A stretch of DNA of 64,000 nt from Armigeres subalbatus (lineage: Eukaryota > Arthropoda > Insecta > Diptera > Culicidae): NCBI RefSeq assembly GCF_024139115.2, contig NC_085141.1:27357242-27421241 (forward strand), written 5' to 3'. The position numbers and the translations under genes are program-made. A model generated the notes under the pieces. That model made no database searches and was not told the DNA's origin. It was given only the letters and a program-made list of their open reading frames with translations. Shown here piece after piece: positions 1-10,501 of this stretch (position 1 is the first letter of the stretch; every line of letters begins with the position of its first letter).

Positions 1-639
1 TATTCCACATGAAGTTACATATGAGATTAGAACTGCATCGCTACGCTCGTTGATTTGTAGGTCTGTAACCAAGAAGTTCTTAGATGACCTAACATTTAAC
101 ACGCCAATGCGGGTAAAAGTGACAGAGTTAAAAGCAAACACATCTGCTAAAGGTATACTGCCGCTACTCGCATATCAGTCCCATTTCGGTATTCTTCACT
201 TTCGAGTTAACATAATAAAAAATTAGACTTTGTTCGGGAGAATTGTGAAAAAATACCAAACCAACCTTGTCCCATATTGAATGTACCCGCATACTAGTCC
301 CATTAAAAATTTACATAAGCTAATTGCTCAAAATTCAATTATTTTTTCATTGATCTGAATCGTTTTACATTAACTCATCGAATGAGGAATGACTGCAAAA
401 TTTGACCCAAATCGCAGAATGTTTGAATTTAATAGGTTTTTTAAGTTTTACATGGAAAATGCGTTTTGAAACTTCATCGGCTATTATCTCAGTATGCGAA
501 AAACCAATATGGGGCTGATATGAAAGTACCGGCAGTTTAATTAATGCCTGACAAATTGCCTTGTTTCGGCAGATGCAAACGCACTGCATACTGTGATTTT
601 TGTGTTGGCCAATCATCGGCGTGAAATACGAAATTCGGC
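1..639. other. AT-rich intergenic DNA, no gene seen
   Basis: No coding signal, splice-bordered exon or recognisable repeat was found. The first exon of the SWEET gene at 7473 was looked for here and not found. Confidence 0.5.
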
Positions 640-770
640 GGCGTGGAGCTAACCGGCGTACGGCGCGCCGCCGACACCTTGACCGGCGTCGGCGTACGGC
701 AATAAGTATCGACGGCGGCGGCGTGGCGCGGCGGCGCACAGGTCTAGCAAGGGGTACAGAAGTTATGCTG
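640..770. repeat. GC-rich CGGCG-type low-complexity block
   Basis: A block of about 130 bases rich in CGGCG and GCGCC words, with local palindromes such as GGCGCGCC, sits in strongly AT-rich DNA. Reading frames through it are arginine-rich on both strands, as expected from composition alone. No gene is inferred. Confidence 0.6.
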
Positions 771-799
771 GAACATTGGCTCATTGCATACCTTGCTTT

Positions 800-1125
800 T
801 ATTTTTTAATCTTTAATCATAATCATATAATTTTCATACCTTTTAAAATTTGGAATAAAGGTTACTCGATTATGGATCACTATGCAAATCATTCAATTTG
901 ATCATTCATAATCATCAATCATTAATCATATCGATCGTTAATCATTAATCATACACATAGTGTGTCAACATTTAATCACGATCGGTAATCGTTAATCATA
1001 CTCCAACGGTTTTTTTTTCATTATTCATAATCGTTAATCATTGTCAAAAATGCATTTAATCGTTAATCATTATCAGTCATCATTGTCAAACATTAATAAT
1101 TCATTAATCATAATCTTTAATCATA
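800..1125. repeat. Degenerate TAATCATTAATCAT simple repeat
   Basis: The words AATCATTAATCAT and AATCGTTAATCAT recur many times over about 320 bases with drifting spacing, giving a low-complexity AT-rich tract. Nothing coding is visible. Confidence 0.75.
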
Positions 1126-1139
1126 GAGTTGAATGATTT

Positions 1140-1625
1140 ATTCATTTATTCTAGTTGGAATTTGTCCTGGGGGTTGGGAGTTACACTGAATTGCTCGTTT
1201 TCTAAAGGCAACCCCTTCCCCTTTACCATCCCTCTTTTCTCAACGACCATTTCACCCCCTTTGTTATCTTCTCCTTGGGATAGAGAATGTGTGTACCAAA
1301 TTTGGTTGAAATCGGTACAGGGGTTCAGAAGTTACACTAAATTGCCCGTTTTCAGAACAATACCCCTCCCTCCAGACCCCTCCCCCCTTGACCAAATTAC
1401 CCTCCCGTACGATCGGCTCCTCATAGTGAATATATGTACAAAATTTGATTGAAATCGGTCCTGGGGGTTGGGAGTTACACTGAGTTGCTCGTTTTCCAAA
1501 GACAACACCTCCCCCTATACCCTCCCCTTTTTCCCAATGACCATCCCACCACCTTTGTTATCTTTTCCTTATGATGTAGAATGTGTGTACCAAATTTGGT
1601 TGGAATCGGTACAGGGGTTCATAAC
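1140..1625 (+). repeat. Tandem repeat, about 150 bp unit, 3.3 copies
   Basis: The phrase GTTACACTGAATTGCTCG recurs at about 1180, 1331 and 1473. Each unit ends in a segment like TGTACCAAATTTGGTTGAAA followed by a GGGGTT box. A fourth partial unit stops at about 1620, where LINE sequence begins. Units are 80-90% alike by eye. Reading frames here are proline-rich artefacts of the repeat. Confidence 0.7.
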
Positions 1626-2020
1626 TCATAGAACCTCCGCATATCGTTCTGCTCCATTTTTTCCTGCACCTCGCTAATCACTTGTTCTTCATATTCTTTC
1701 TTCTTCCTGCGGTGGGTTCGTTTTTCGGCTGCTCTTGCTTCCTTGTACCGATCTCTATTCGATCGGGTACCCGACACCAACATCCGGCTTCTGGCTACGT
1801 TCTTCTCGTAGGTCACTCTTTGACAACCAACCCGTCCTGGTTCGCTTCTGTGCAGTGCCTACCACTTCTCGTGCTGTTGTGCTCACCGCTCCATGGATCG
1901 ACTCCCATAGATCGTTGATGTTGTCGCTAACGTTGATTGCACTCATCCGTTCGTCGAGCTTCTGGCGGTACTCAGCCGATACTCCTTCCGCCGACAATCG
2001 CTGGATATTGTAACGCATCG
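1625..2020 (-). pseudogene. LINE ORF2 fragment, region between endonuclease and RT
   Basis: On the minus strand one frame reads MRYNIQRLSAEGV...LDERM...INDLWESIHGAV and a second reads YEKNVARSRMLVSGTRSNRD...MRRFYE. Together they match the stretch between endonuclease and reverse transcriptase in insect LINEs of the type also seen here at 63105-64000, where the matching segment is KKNAAWARLLQHRTRANEARY...ARMFYERL. A frameshift near 1820 separates the two halves. No stop-free full ORF, promoter or tail is present, so this is a dead 5'- and 3'-truncated piece. Clade is uncertain (RTE/CR1-like). Confidence 0.75.
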
Positions 2021-2940
2021 TTCGCTGTGATTAACATGATAACATGACAAAATGTCCATACTTGTTTTCTATCAAAAATTACGTCAAGGTACCAACACTT
2101 GACCAGTGCACGATGGGCTACGCCGGGAAATTAGGAGGAAAAAATTATTTTCACTTTGAAGATGATATTTTATGAACAAAGTGTCTTCAGCAAAGTCAAA
2201 GCTAATTATTTAGGCTTTATTTTAAAGTTTGTTGCAATAGGGTGGTCCCACTACATTTTGAGATAATTTTTTTTCTCAAATTTGTGTGCTAGATCGTGAA
2301 TCAGGTGGCAGGGTGAGCATCCAAGTTAGCCTTACATGGTGCATAAAAGGTGAGCAACCAAGTAAGACTCACATGGTGCGTCAGAGAGAGTGTCAGATAT
2401 GGGATATTAGTGAATGTGTGAGAGTGAATGAGCATGTACATTAAGTACTGCCTATCCCCCCAGAAGTAATGCTGGAAGGCAGTTCCTGTGGGAACAAGGG
2501 TATAGCAGAGAGGGTAACTTAAGTAACTTTCCGCTATCTAGGTGGGTTTAGTGGATCGGCCTTCTATCAACCTCACTCCCTGAGTGATGATTTGTAACAT
2601 GTAACACCATGAGTCTCCGGGCCTTCTATTAACAATCCATTTTTGGAGTAATCCTATAGCCTTTAGGCACAACTTTGTTGTACGAGATAGGCAAAAATAT
2701 AAATGTTTTCCCTGTCTCGATACCTCCCTAACTCGATAGTTCCTTCAATATCCAGCAAGAAAGAGTTCACTGTATAAACTAATTGCTATATTGCTATAAG
2801 CTTCCAGAAACCTAGAAGAAGAACTTACTAGCCTGACCAAAGAAATAATACCAAAAATTAATATACCAAATACTCCAGGTATAACTTAATCTGTTATTAC
2901 AATTTGCAATATCAAACGCCTAATAAATTATTATTCGTTT
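2021..2940. other. Non-coding DNA with MITE debris
   Basis: No gene is visible. At about 2715-2780 there are CTCGATACC / CTCGATAGTTCC words like those in the pogo-type MITEs at 4489 and 36180. A line beginning TAGGGTGGTCCC at about 2239 resembles the GGGTGG-ended foldbacks elsewhere in the window. Confidence 0.4.
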
Positions 2941-3271
2941 CCCGAGCAGAAACGACGACCTCAATAACAGAAATTGATATAAACTAGCCTTGCATAAGAG
3001 GGAAAATACCAAAAAATATTATCGAAAAGTTATATGCAGAATACTTTAGGCATAACATGCTTAGGTATTTCAATACAAAACGAATAAAAATTGGTTATGC
3101 ATTTGGTATGAAAATAGAATTTAATAACAGAGTATGTTATGGCTCAAGTATTGTGTATTATTTTTGGTATTATTCCTTTGGTATTTTACCTCTTATGCAG
3201 GGCTAGTTCATAACAGAGTATGGTATCAATAACAGAATTAGGTATTATTGAGCCAATTTCTCCTGCTCGGG
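2941..3271. mobile_element. MITE with CCCGAGCAG terminal inverted repeats
   Basis: The block starts CCCGAGCAG and ends CTGCTCGGG. Inner segments are also inverted: TAGCCTTGCATAAGAGG on the left pairs with CCTCTTATGCAGGGCTA on the right. A further inverted match, ACTTTAGGCATA with TATGCCTAAAGT, extends just past the right end to about 3340, so the boundary may be more complex. No target duplication was identified. Confidence 0.6.
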
Positions 3272-3329
3272 TTAGTATTCAAATACCTAAGTATGCTATG
3301 CCTAAAGTATTTTGCATATTAATTTTTGG

Positions 3330-3500
3330 AAAAATATATAAAGCTTTTTTAGTGGAATGTATTCAACCGTCTAAGACGAGTTAAGTACTCTCCATTAAAT
3401 TCCGCCAATTATTTTCGATATCTTTGCAGATACGTATTTCAACCACAACTGTGTGGTCGTCTTCAGTGTCTCGTACTTGACTCGACTTATTAATTTTTGT
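3330..3500. mobile_element. Dispersed AAGACGA / TGGAATTAAAT repeat, copy 1
   Basis: Contains GCTTTTTTAGTGGAATGTAT, then CTAAGACGAGTTAAGTACT, CATTAAATTCCGCCA, GATACGTATTTCAACC and CTCGTACTTGACTCGACT. The same modules recur near 8350, 44540, 47256, 50920 and 51430, so this is a dispersed non-autonomous element. Boundaries are approximate. Confidence 0.65.
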
Positions 3501-3504
3501 TATG

Positions 3505-4486
3505 ACAGTCGACTCTCTACATCTCGATGTTCTATATCTCGATATCTCTACCTATGTCAATGGTTTCCTCGATCTCTTCAATCTACCTACATTACGGCAT
3601 TCTAAATCTCGATATCCTCCCTATCTCGATATCACGATCATATCGTGTCCTGGGTGCACTCTCCGTCGATATGTTCAAATTTTTAGGCTACTAGACAATC
3701 TTTGGACAATAGCAAACATATAATCAAGAGGAAATGACATTTGTTTTGTTGTCGTTTTTCATAGCAACGAGCATTTTTGGATCTAGTACCCATTTCAATT
3801 TTCCTTCAATATCGAGATGTGGAGAGATTCTGCTATTTTGTGTCTGATATTGAATGCTTAGAGGACAAAACCATCGATTTTTCGCCATACATTCAACGTT
3901 AGACGTTATCTTTTCCTTATTTGTCACAGCTGTTTATCATTCATACCTCGATGACTGGCGAATTATAGTCTGTATGTACATTTAAAGTGATAAGACAGTC
4001 TTACACTATTTGTCGGTTGACAGCATCAATTTACTACACAATGAAACGCAAAAAAATGTTTTTAGTCAAGGCCGCATTGAACCTGCAGAAGCATAGTAAA
4101 GATATCTCGCTCGGTGAGAATTACCAGTGTAATAAAATAAAAAACATCTTTGTAAAGTACAAAATCAACTTTCTAGCAATCATTTTTTATGCCGATGCAC
4201 AGAAAAAAGCGTTACACATTACGCTTCTTCGCCATGGAAAGCATCCCATAATTATATACCCATCCAAATTCCAACTCCAGATATCTATGAGATCGCGCGA
4301 GTTCTCCGCATCTTCTTAAGCAGGTATCCTATCAACACTTCCTACCCATATCCCCAGGTGTTGAACAAAGAGGTCGTTCGTCAAGCCCCAGGTTGTTTTT
4401 CTGGCGCATCTAACGTCTCTATCGACAGCCAACCCAGGATAGTGTGCGGTCAGTTTTGCTAGCTATGCTATGAACAGCGTTGTACA
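3505..4486. other. No gene seen
   Basis: Repeated CTCGATATC words at 3520-3650 resemble inner parts of the pogo-type MITEs. The open frame at 3987-4319 (110 codons) has no recognisable domain, relative or splice context and is not called. Confidence 0.4.
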
Positions 4487-4488
4487 TA

Positions 4489-4600
4489 CAGTCAAACTTC
4501 CATGATTCGATTCATGGAAGCAAATTATGCCATATTAAAAAATATTTTCTGTGTCCATATATGATGGTCCCTTCGATATCGTCTCATGGAGGTTTGACTG
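4489..4600. mobile_element. pogo/Tc1-type MITE, 112 bp
   Basis: Starts CAGTCAAACTTCCATGA and ends TCATGGAGGTTTGACTG, flanked on both sides by TA, the target duplication of Tc1/mariner/pogo elements. A longer relative is at 36180-36373 and a degraded one at about 24298-24430. It is too short to code for a transposase. Confidence 0.75.
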
Positions 4601-5864
4601 TAATAGCAAATAGCACGTTAACACTAAGGTACCCGATTTACGTTTCTACGAACAAAATTTGTCAAGACTGATGTCAAGGGTCACAATAACTTCAACTAAA
4701 TTAAATTGGAAAGCCCATCATTGAATCACGTATTCACCTCTCTTTGAACGTTGTGCGTACGTAACAGAAACTGTGTGTAGGGGAGAACAGTCCAAAATGC
4801 ACCCCTTAAGCTTTTTCGATGTTTTCACCAATATAAACTAGAGTATCGAACCATTTCAACGTGTAGACGAAAAATTTACAAAACCAGCTACGCAATGATC
4901 TCCTATTTGAAACAACAAGGTTTTTACGACTTTATAAACGCATTTGAAATAAGTTTCAAAAATGGCCCTGGGGCAAAACGCCCAAATGGTGGTGTAAAAT
5001 GACTCAATTGCATGTAAAATAATGGTGAACGCATGGTTGTTTGTTTTGATTTAATGAATTGAACGACAATCTCACGGGTGCACAATGGTCGGATTCGTCA
5101 AATTTCACGACATAAATCAATAACTCGAAAACCATCAGTGTTAGAGTTTTGACGTCTTCAGAAGAAATGATCTACAAGAAGAGATCTATTTTTGGTGTAA
5201 GTTGTCATTAGGGTGGCCCACCGCTGAATTTTTTTTGGAAATGTATTTTTTTACCCTTTTGAGTTAGGAGTTCATATAGTTCTACAAAGTTGTAGAGAAT
5301 TTAATTCTAAGCATTTTGCTTAATAAACATTTATTTTATCTCATATAGGTGATGTTTTATGACAAAATTGCTAAATTTAGATAGGGTGGCCCCGAAAAAA
5401 TAGTTTTTAGCTTCCACTTTCATCAATTCTGAGTATTTTCAAAAACTGTCTTAGCATCGCTTCAAGGTCTTTGGATGGCGCATCTTTTGGTTACATAAGA
5501 TGGTTGATAGCTTCATTTTCAAGCATATTATAAGCGTTTTTTCATGAAAAAGTGATATTTTTCTGAGCATTCTACTGCAGCTAGTAGCAAATATTAGCAA
5601 AAATGTCAATCGTTATCTGAAAGTATACATGCAGGCCCATCAAATCCATGATATTTCGTTTGTCCATCTTTGTCCACTTTTGTTTGATGATAGTATTATT
5701 TTTGTACGAAAAATTAGGGTGAAACACATCTATCATCTTTTGGATTTTCGCAATATTTGGTAGAATAAAAGACAAGAACACCGTCTTCGACCAGGGATCG
5801 TACAGACTGAACACTTAACACCTAGACAACTGACAGGACACATAATACCCAGTGGACCGGTGGA

Positions 5865-5980
5865 GAATTTTTCGATCACGAAAGTTTCCTTCTTACCGAG
5901 GCGGAAATCGAGCCCACGCTCCATAGTCCATGCCTCTAGACTATTGACGGCGCTAACCGCACGGCCACAAAGCCTACAAA
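5865..5980 (-). repeat. tRNA-derived SINE head, minus strand
   Basis: On the minus strand the sequence reads GGCCGTGCGGTTAGCGCC (A-box-like) and, about 35 bases on, GTGGGCTCGATTTCC (B-box-like). This is the layout of a tRNA-derived pol III promoter. It lies in the loop of the foldback at 5081-7209. It is not called as a tRNA because the acceptor stem cannot be formed. Confidence 0.55.
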
Positions 5981-6206
5981 GAATCGTTCTTTATCTAAAA
6001 TATTTAAATCAACTCGTATAAAAAAGAGGTCGAAAAAATCATTTTGACATTTTAACTACTGGAACGATTTTCAAGGTGTTCTCATGAAATAAATGCTTAA
6101 GAGCGCTACTTTTGTGGCGAAATACAAAATCATAAAATTCAAGTTGGTTTTTCATGGCTAATTCTCATGGCTAATTTCATTTTCACAGTTTTTAAGTGAG
6201 GATCGC

Positions 6207-6345
6207 CAGTGGCGTAGCCAGAAAATTAGTCTGGGGGGGGTTTTCTGAACATTTTTTTTTTCGAAAAAAAAAATTTCTTCTAAAAATTTTGTCTCTGGGG
6301 GGGGGGGGGGTTATGCCCAAAACCACCCCCGTGGCTACGCCACTG
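6207..6345. mobile_element. hAT-type MITE, 139 bp, 8-bp target duplication
   Basis: Begins CAGTGGCGTAGCCAG and ends TGGCTACGCCACTG. Flanks are AGGATCGC (6199-6206) and AGGGTCGC (6346-6353), an 8-bp duplication with one later change. CAGTG-type termini with 8-bp duplications are the hallmark of hAT elements. The middle has a long G run. It inserted into the loop of the larger foldback, so it is younger than that element. Confidence 0.85.
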
Positions 6346-7472
6346 AGGGTCGCCAATGACTACATGAGATTCCATGAAGATTGATATTTGGTCCAGTAGT
6401 TCAAAAATTATGTTTTAAAATTTTTTTTTTCAAAAATGTTGATTTTTTCGACCACCCTGGATCGAAATCGGACAAAATTAAAAAGTGAGTTTATTTATTT
6501 TCAAAAAAGAATGATTCTACCAAATATTGCGAAAATCAGAGATATGGTATATGTGTTTCCCATTGAATAGCTGATTTTTCATACAAAAACTAATATGATT
6601 ATCAAACAAAAGTGGACAAACATGGACAAATGAAATACCATGGATTTGATGGGCCTGCATGTATACTTTCAGATTACGATTGAAATTTTTGCTAATATTT
6701 GCTACTAGCTGCAGTAGAATGCTCAGAAAAATATCACTTTTTCATGAAAAAACGCTTATAATATGCTTGAAAATGAAGCTATCAACCATCTTATGTAACC
6801 AAAAGATGCGCCATCCAAAGACCTTGAAGCGATGCTAAGACAGTTTTTGAAAATATTCTGAATTGATGAAAGTGGAAGCTAAAAACTATTTTTTCGGGAC
6901 CACCCTATCTAAATTTAGTAATTTTGTCATAAAACATCACCTATATGAGATAAAATAAATGTTTATTAAGCAAAAATGCTCAGAATTAAATTTTCTACAA
7001 CTTTGTAGAACTATATGAACTCCTAACTCAAAAGGGTAAAAAAATACAATCCCAAAAAATTTTTACCGAAGGGCCACCCTAATGACAACTTACACCAAAA
7101 ATAGATCTCTTGTTGTAGATCATTTCTACTGCAGACGTCAAAACTCTAGCACTGATAGTTTTCGAGTTATCGATTTATGTCGCGAAATTTGACGAATCCG
7201 ACCATTGTGGGGTGAGGTGAATAATTCGCAAATTGTTGAATTTAAGTAAAAGTAAAAGGATTGTGCTCGTTTTTTTCATTGCTGCTCAATAATGAATAAC
7301 TAATAATATTTAAATGTGATGGTAATATTTGTTCATAAATGTCCTAAAATAGTTTTCTTGTTCCTTGTCCCTTTATATGAATTGCATCAATCTTTGAGAA
7401 TACGTATTTTGATACTAATAGAAAAGTTTTCATTTATTCTCGTGCCAAACCAGCACGCTTCTCTTCTTCCAG

Positions 7473-9057
7473 CATGCCCTGCTGATGAACGACCCGGCCA
7501 TGATCCGGGCCAACGTGATCGGGTTGGGGATCAGCGTGGTCTACGCGGTGTTCTTCTATCTGTACACGCCACGACAAAGCAAAGGTGCGTTCTGGAAGCA
7601 AACGGGAATTTCCGGAGCCGTGGTGGCCGTTTTGTTGGGCTACGCACAAATTGAAAATCCGGACGTGGTGGAGGACCGTTTCGGGTTCATCGTAACAATT
7701 TTGATGTTACTGCTGATTGGACAACCATTGTTCGGATTGGTAAGACGATTTGATTTTTATAATGTACTCATCTAAAGCAAAACAAAATGGTGTTTTTATT
7801 CCAGCCGGAAATTATTCGTAAGAAGAGCACCGAAGGATTGCCGTTTCCAATGATACTATCCGGTACGGTGGTCGGATCTTTGTGGCTGCTATACGGAATC
7901 ATTTTGAACAATGTCTTCATGATCGTAAGTAGATATAGGTATAGGGCGTGAACTGATTATTGATTTTAGAAGAAAAGTGGATTTTGTTATTACCTAAATA
8001 CATTTTAATCCTTTATTTTATTAGAAAGAAGTAAAAAAGGTCGAGTAGATCTGACTACACACTTAAAATAAATCGCCGAATTCGGTAAAATTTTACCGAA
8101 ATCTCAACAGCAGAACTGTTCGGTAAATAATTTTAATGATTTTCGGTGATTTTGACAGTTGAGCAATGGAAAAAATTACAAAAAATCTGTAAAAAAATTA
8201 CCGAACAGTTCTGCTGTTAAGATTTCGGTAAAATTTACCGAATACTGTGAAATGAGTTAAGTGTGTATATTTGTAGTGGAATAACCCAAAAACTTGTTTC
8301 TTAGAATAGTTCTTTTTACATGTGTTCATTAAGTTTGCCCTTTTCTTGTCATAAGACGAGTTCGTACTATCCCATTTAATTCCACCACTAGATTGTACGT
8401 TTGACGTATGTCGACCTCAACCGCCGCTCATAGTGCCTTGGCTCGACTGAAGACGGACGTATTGTTGAGGTCGAAATACGTAGCTGTCAAAAGCACAATT
8501 AAGTGGTGGAATTAAATGAGATAATACGACAAGTCAAGACAAAATTTTCGAAACGACTTATCTGCTTTTGTAAACAAAGATTCAAACGACGATTTGACGA
8601 ATCTGATAGCTCTCCCACGCAAACCAACACCATCAACAGATAGCGGAAGCCTTCACCTACCGATTGATGGTGTTAGTTTGCGTGGGAGAGCTATCAGATT
8701 CGTCAAATCGTCGTTTGAATCTTTGTTTATAAAAGCAGATAAGTCGTTTTGAAAATTTTGCGTTGAAGTGCAGCCATTCCACTTAAAGCTCAAAACAATT
8801 TTCTTATCATTAAGTTCGATTCAACATGGAAAGTTTCCTTTTATTTGCAATCAAAAACCGTATTATTACAACGTTGCAAGATCACTGAGAATAATCATTT
8901 TACAATTATAAATGTTCGTCACGGTTACACCAAAATTAATGTTTGTTTACGATTTTTATTTCAGCTGCAAAACCTCGTAGCAGTTTCGTTGAGTGGAGTT
9001 CAACTGGCCTTATTTGTGATATACCCATCGAAAGATTCGCAGAAGAAGAAGCAATAA
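7473..9057 (+). CDS. SWEET sugar transporter, 3' three exons (5' end missing)
   Basis: Exons are 7473-7739, 7805-7924 and 8965-9057 (stop TAA), giving 159 residues. Introns of 65 and 1040 bases have GT/AG borders and phase 0. The product starts HALLMNDPAMIRANVIGLG and covers about transmembrane segments 3-7 of a SWEET (MtN3/saliva family) transporter. The second MtN3 repeat shows RKKSTEGLPFP, the family's conserved loop before TM6, and the protein ends in a lysine-rich tail (DSQKKKQ). Known SWEETs are seven-helix membrane proteins that let sugars move down their gradient. About 65 N-terminal residues (TM1-2 and the first conserved loop) are absent; no matching exon was seen upstream in the window. 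The acceptor at 7472 follows a clear pyrimidine tract. The two internal intron positions match the paralogue at 20701-21622. Family assignment is confident; substrate is unknown. Confidence 0.92.
8057..8266. mobile_element. Intronic MITE with ACACACTTAA-type inverted ends
   Basis: The left half (ACACACTTAAAATAAATCGC, then TTCGGTAAAATTTTACCG and CAGCAGAACTGTTCGGTAA) returns inverted as TTACCGAACAGTTCTGCTG to TTAAGTGTGT. The arms are about 90 bp around a short centre. It lies in the third annotated exon's upstream intron of the SWEET gene and carries no ORF. Confidence 0.75.
8350..8535. mobile_element. Dispersed AAGACGA / TGGAATTAAAT repeat, copy 2 (intronic)
   Basis: Starts near CATAAGACGAGTTCGTACT and ends near GTGGTGGAATTAAATGAGA, with internal GACCTCAACCGCC, GGCTCGACTGAAGACGG and GTCGAAATACGTAGCTGTC modules shared with the copies at 3330, 47256 and 51430. 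The outer parts are inverted relative to each other. Confidence 0.65.
8541..8759. mobile_element. Near-perfect intronic hairpin, arms of about 95 bp
   Basis: The segment from AAAATTTTCGAAACGACTTA to CCAACACCATCAA returns inverted from TTGATGGTGTTAGTTTGCG to AAGTCGTTTTGAAAATTTT with only a few differences, around a loop of about 30 bases. It looks like a young or recently homogenised foldback MITE. Transcribed as part of the SWEET pre-mRNA, it could form a long double-stranded stem. Confidence 0.85.
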
Positions 9058-9311
9058 ACAGTTGGCTTGTCATTAAGTAGCTTAAGTTCAAAACAGATCC
9101 AGTATCAGCTTAGTCATCCGTTAGTTTTTTAGCAATCAGTCATAAAATGTAAGAATAGGAAACAACTTTTAAAAATGAGATTTGATTAGAAAGTCTAGTG
9201 CAATCTTGTCTCGTAGGACATTCTAATGATGCTTTAAAGTTGAGTATTAATTGAGTAGAATTGCGAATTATTTCATAATTAGTTGACACCTCAAATTATG
9301 TATTTTACATA

Positions 9312-9317
9312 AATAAA
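9312..9317 (+). promoter_or_regulatory. Candidate polyadenylation signal of SWEET gene 1
   Basis: AATAAA lies 255 bases after the stop codon, a plausible 3' UTR length. An overlapping AATAAA also occurs at the stop itself (9053-9058) but would leave no 3' UTR. Confidence 0.45.
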
Positions 9318-9329
9318 TAGTAAAAATCT

Positions 9330-9744
9330 CACATAAATCGTACTTTCATTACGTATTTGTATATTTGAAAGCAAATTATATTGTAATTATAAACTAGACG
9401 TTGGGAGTGACCATGCTAAGAGTTTTGTTACTTCTTCCTCCTGGGTGATAATCCCCTGGGATGGAGAGAAGCTATTAAACTTGCCCTGGCTAATTAGGCT
9501 AGGTTAAAGCGCCATTGCTCGCTCTCTGAAACGAGAAAAAAGAGAAAACATCCTTCCTCATATTATATGATTCGAATAATGTATGATTTTTACTGACGTC
9601 TCTGATTAATGAAGAAATGCACAATTATTGTTGTGGTAGCTAGATGTACCAGTCGTGGCTATAGTTGTCGCACTAGTGCCTTATATGCCAAATAGCCAAT
9701 CAAATCACCGCAAACCCAGTTCATATCGATAAACCATACTCATA
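9330..9744. other. Intergenic, no gene seen
   Basis: AT-rich with no open frame of note. GTCGCACTAGTGCC at about 9667 resembles part of the inverted element at 10175-10360. Confidence 0.4.
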
Positions 9745-9767
9745 TGATACGATAACACCTTTGATCT

Positions 9768-10137
9768 TGGGCTTGAGCTTGAGCTTGATTGACTGCCCGT
9801 AGTTGCTACTCCATTATGACCAGATCAGCTGTTCTTGCACAGAGAACCAACAGATGTTTGCTTGGGACTAGCACTCATCTTCAATGTACAAGTACTGGTG
9901 ATCTCATTTGTTAGGTCATACTGGCGCCTGCCACGTCAGAATGCAAGTCAATGTAGGGAAGGGGGAGGAAATGGGGGAGGTAATGATGATGGTCCATTTC
10001 CAGTTCTAGCGATTGCTAGAACACGAGAAATAAAGAGAAAGATACAAAGTAGGAGAATGGAACGGACCTGGGATTGAACCCACGACGTCCTGCGTTTGAG
10101 GCAGAAGCAGTAGCCATATGACTACCAAGCCCGTCTT
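9768..10137 (-). mobile_element. Full-length tRNA-derived SINE, 370 bp, 23-bp target duplication
   Basis: On the minus strand the head (10137 down to about 10070) reads GGGCTTGGTAGTCATATGG, then GTCGTGGGTTCAATCCCA, which are A- and B-box-like pol III promoter parts. The body follows, and the 3' end is a hexamer tail of about three CAAGCT-type units at 9770-9785. An exact 23-bp duplication flanks it (9745-9767 and 10138-10160; it begins TGATACGATAACACC). A second copy lies at 54691-55323 and a fragment at 22686-22790. Confidence 0.88.
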
Positions 10138-10174
10138 TGATACGATAACACCTTTGATCTCCAAAACAAGGAAA

Positions 10175-10360
10175 GCATAGTTGTAAAAATTGATTTTGCT
10201 TAATTTTTTACGTTCTTTGCACCAGTTTTCGCACTAGTGACCCCAATTTGGCCAATCCCATAAGAAATCAATGGGATTTGCCAAATAAGGAACCAAAATT
10301 AAGAATAGTGCCACAACTGGTGCATGCGTTCCTATTATGCAATAATCAATTTTGAGGATT
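10175..10360. mobile_element. Inverted-repeat element (CACCAGTT / AACTGGTG)
   Basis: Left words TTTGCACCAGTTTTCGCAC and TTTGGCCAATCCCAT return inverted as ATGGGATTTGCCAAAT and CACAACTGGTGCATGC. Arms are diverged at about 75-80%. Outer ends are AAAATTGATTTTGC and AATCAATTTTGAGG. Non-coding MITE. Confidence 0.55.
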
Positions 10361-10501
10361 ATAACAAATTTTATTTTGGTTTTCACAGCTGTTCTAAGGA
10401 GCAGGAAGTAAAACCCTTTGCTTGATATATTTTCTTATGTATGGGGACAATTGGTTGGACAATTGGGGACAATCAAATGACCTTCGGACAAACGGCCTTT
10501 C

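Larger units (their letters stand above)
5081..7209. mobile_element. 2.1 kb foldback element with arms of about 690 bp
   Basis: The left arm (5081-5767) starts CACAATGGTCGGATTCGTC and returns inverted as the right arm (6514-7209), ending GACGAATCCGACCATTGTG. The match runs nearly the whole arm with scattered substitutions. GGGTG occurs directly outside both ends and could be a short target duplication. Each arm contains inner GGGTGGCCC boxes at about 5211 and 5380, suggesting nested smaller units. The loop (5768-6513) holds a tRNA-like SINE fragment and a separate hAT MITE. No transposase ORF is present, so the element is non-autonomous. Confidence 0.85.

Noticed and set aside
7434..7649. Frames on the minus strand and other plus frames over the SWEET exon
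   Set aside because: Shadows of the real exon 7473-7739, which has splice borders and family motifs.
9053..9058. AATAAA overlapping the SWEET gene 1 stop codon as the poly(A) signal
   Set aside because: It would leave no 3' UTR; the signal at 9312 is more plausible.
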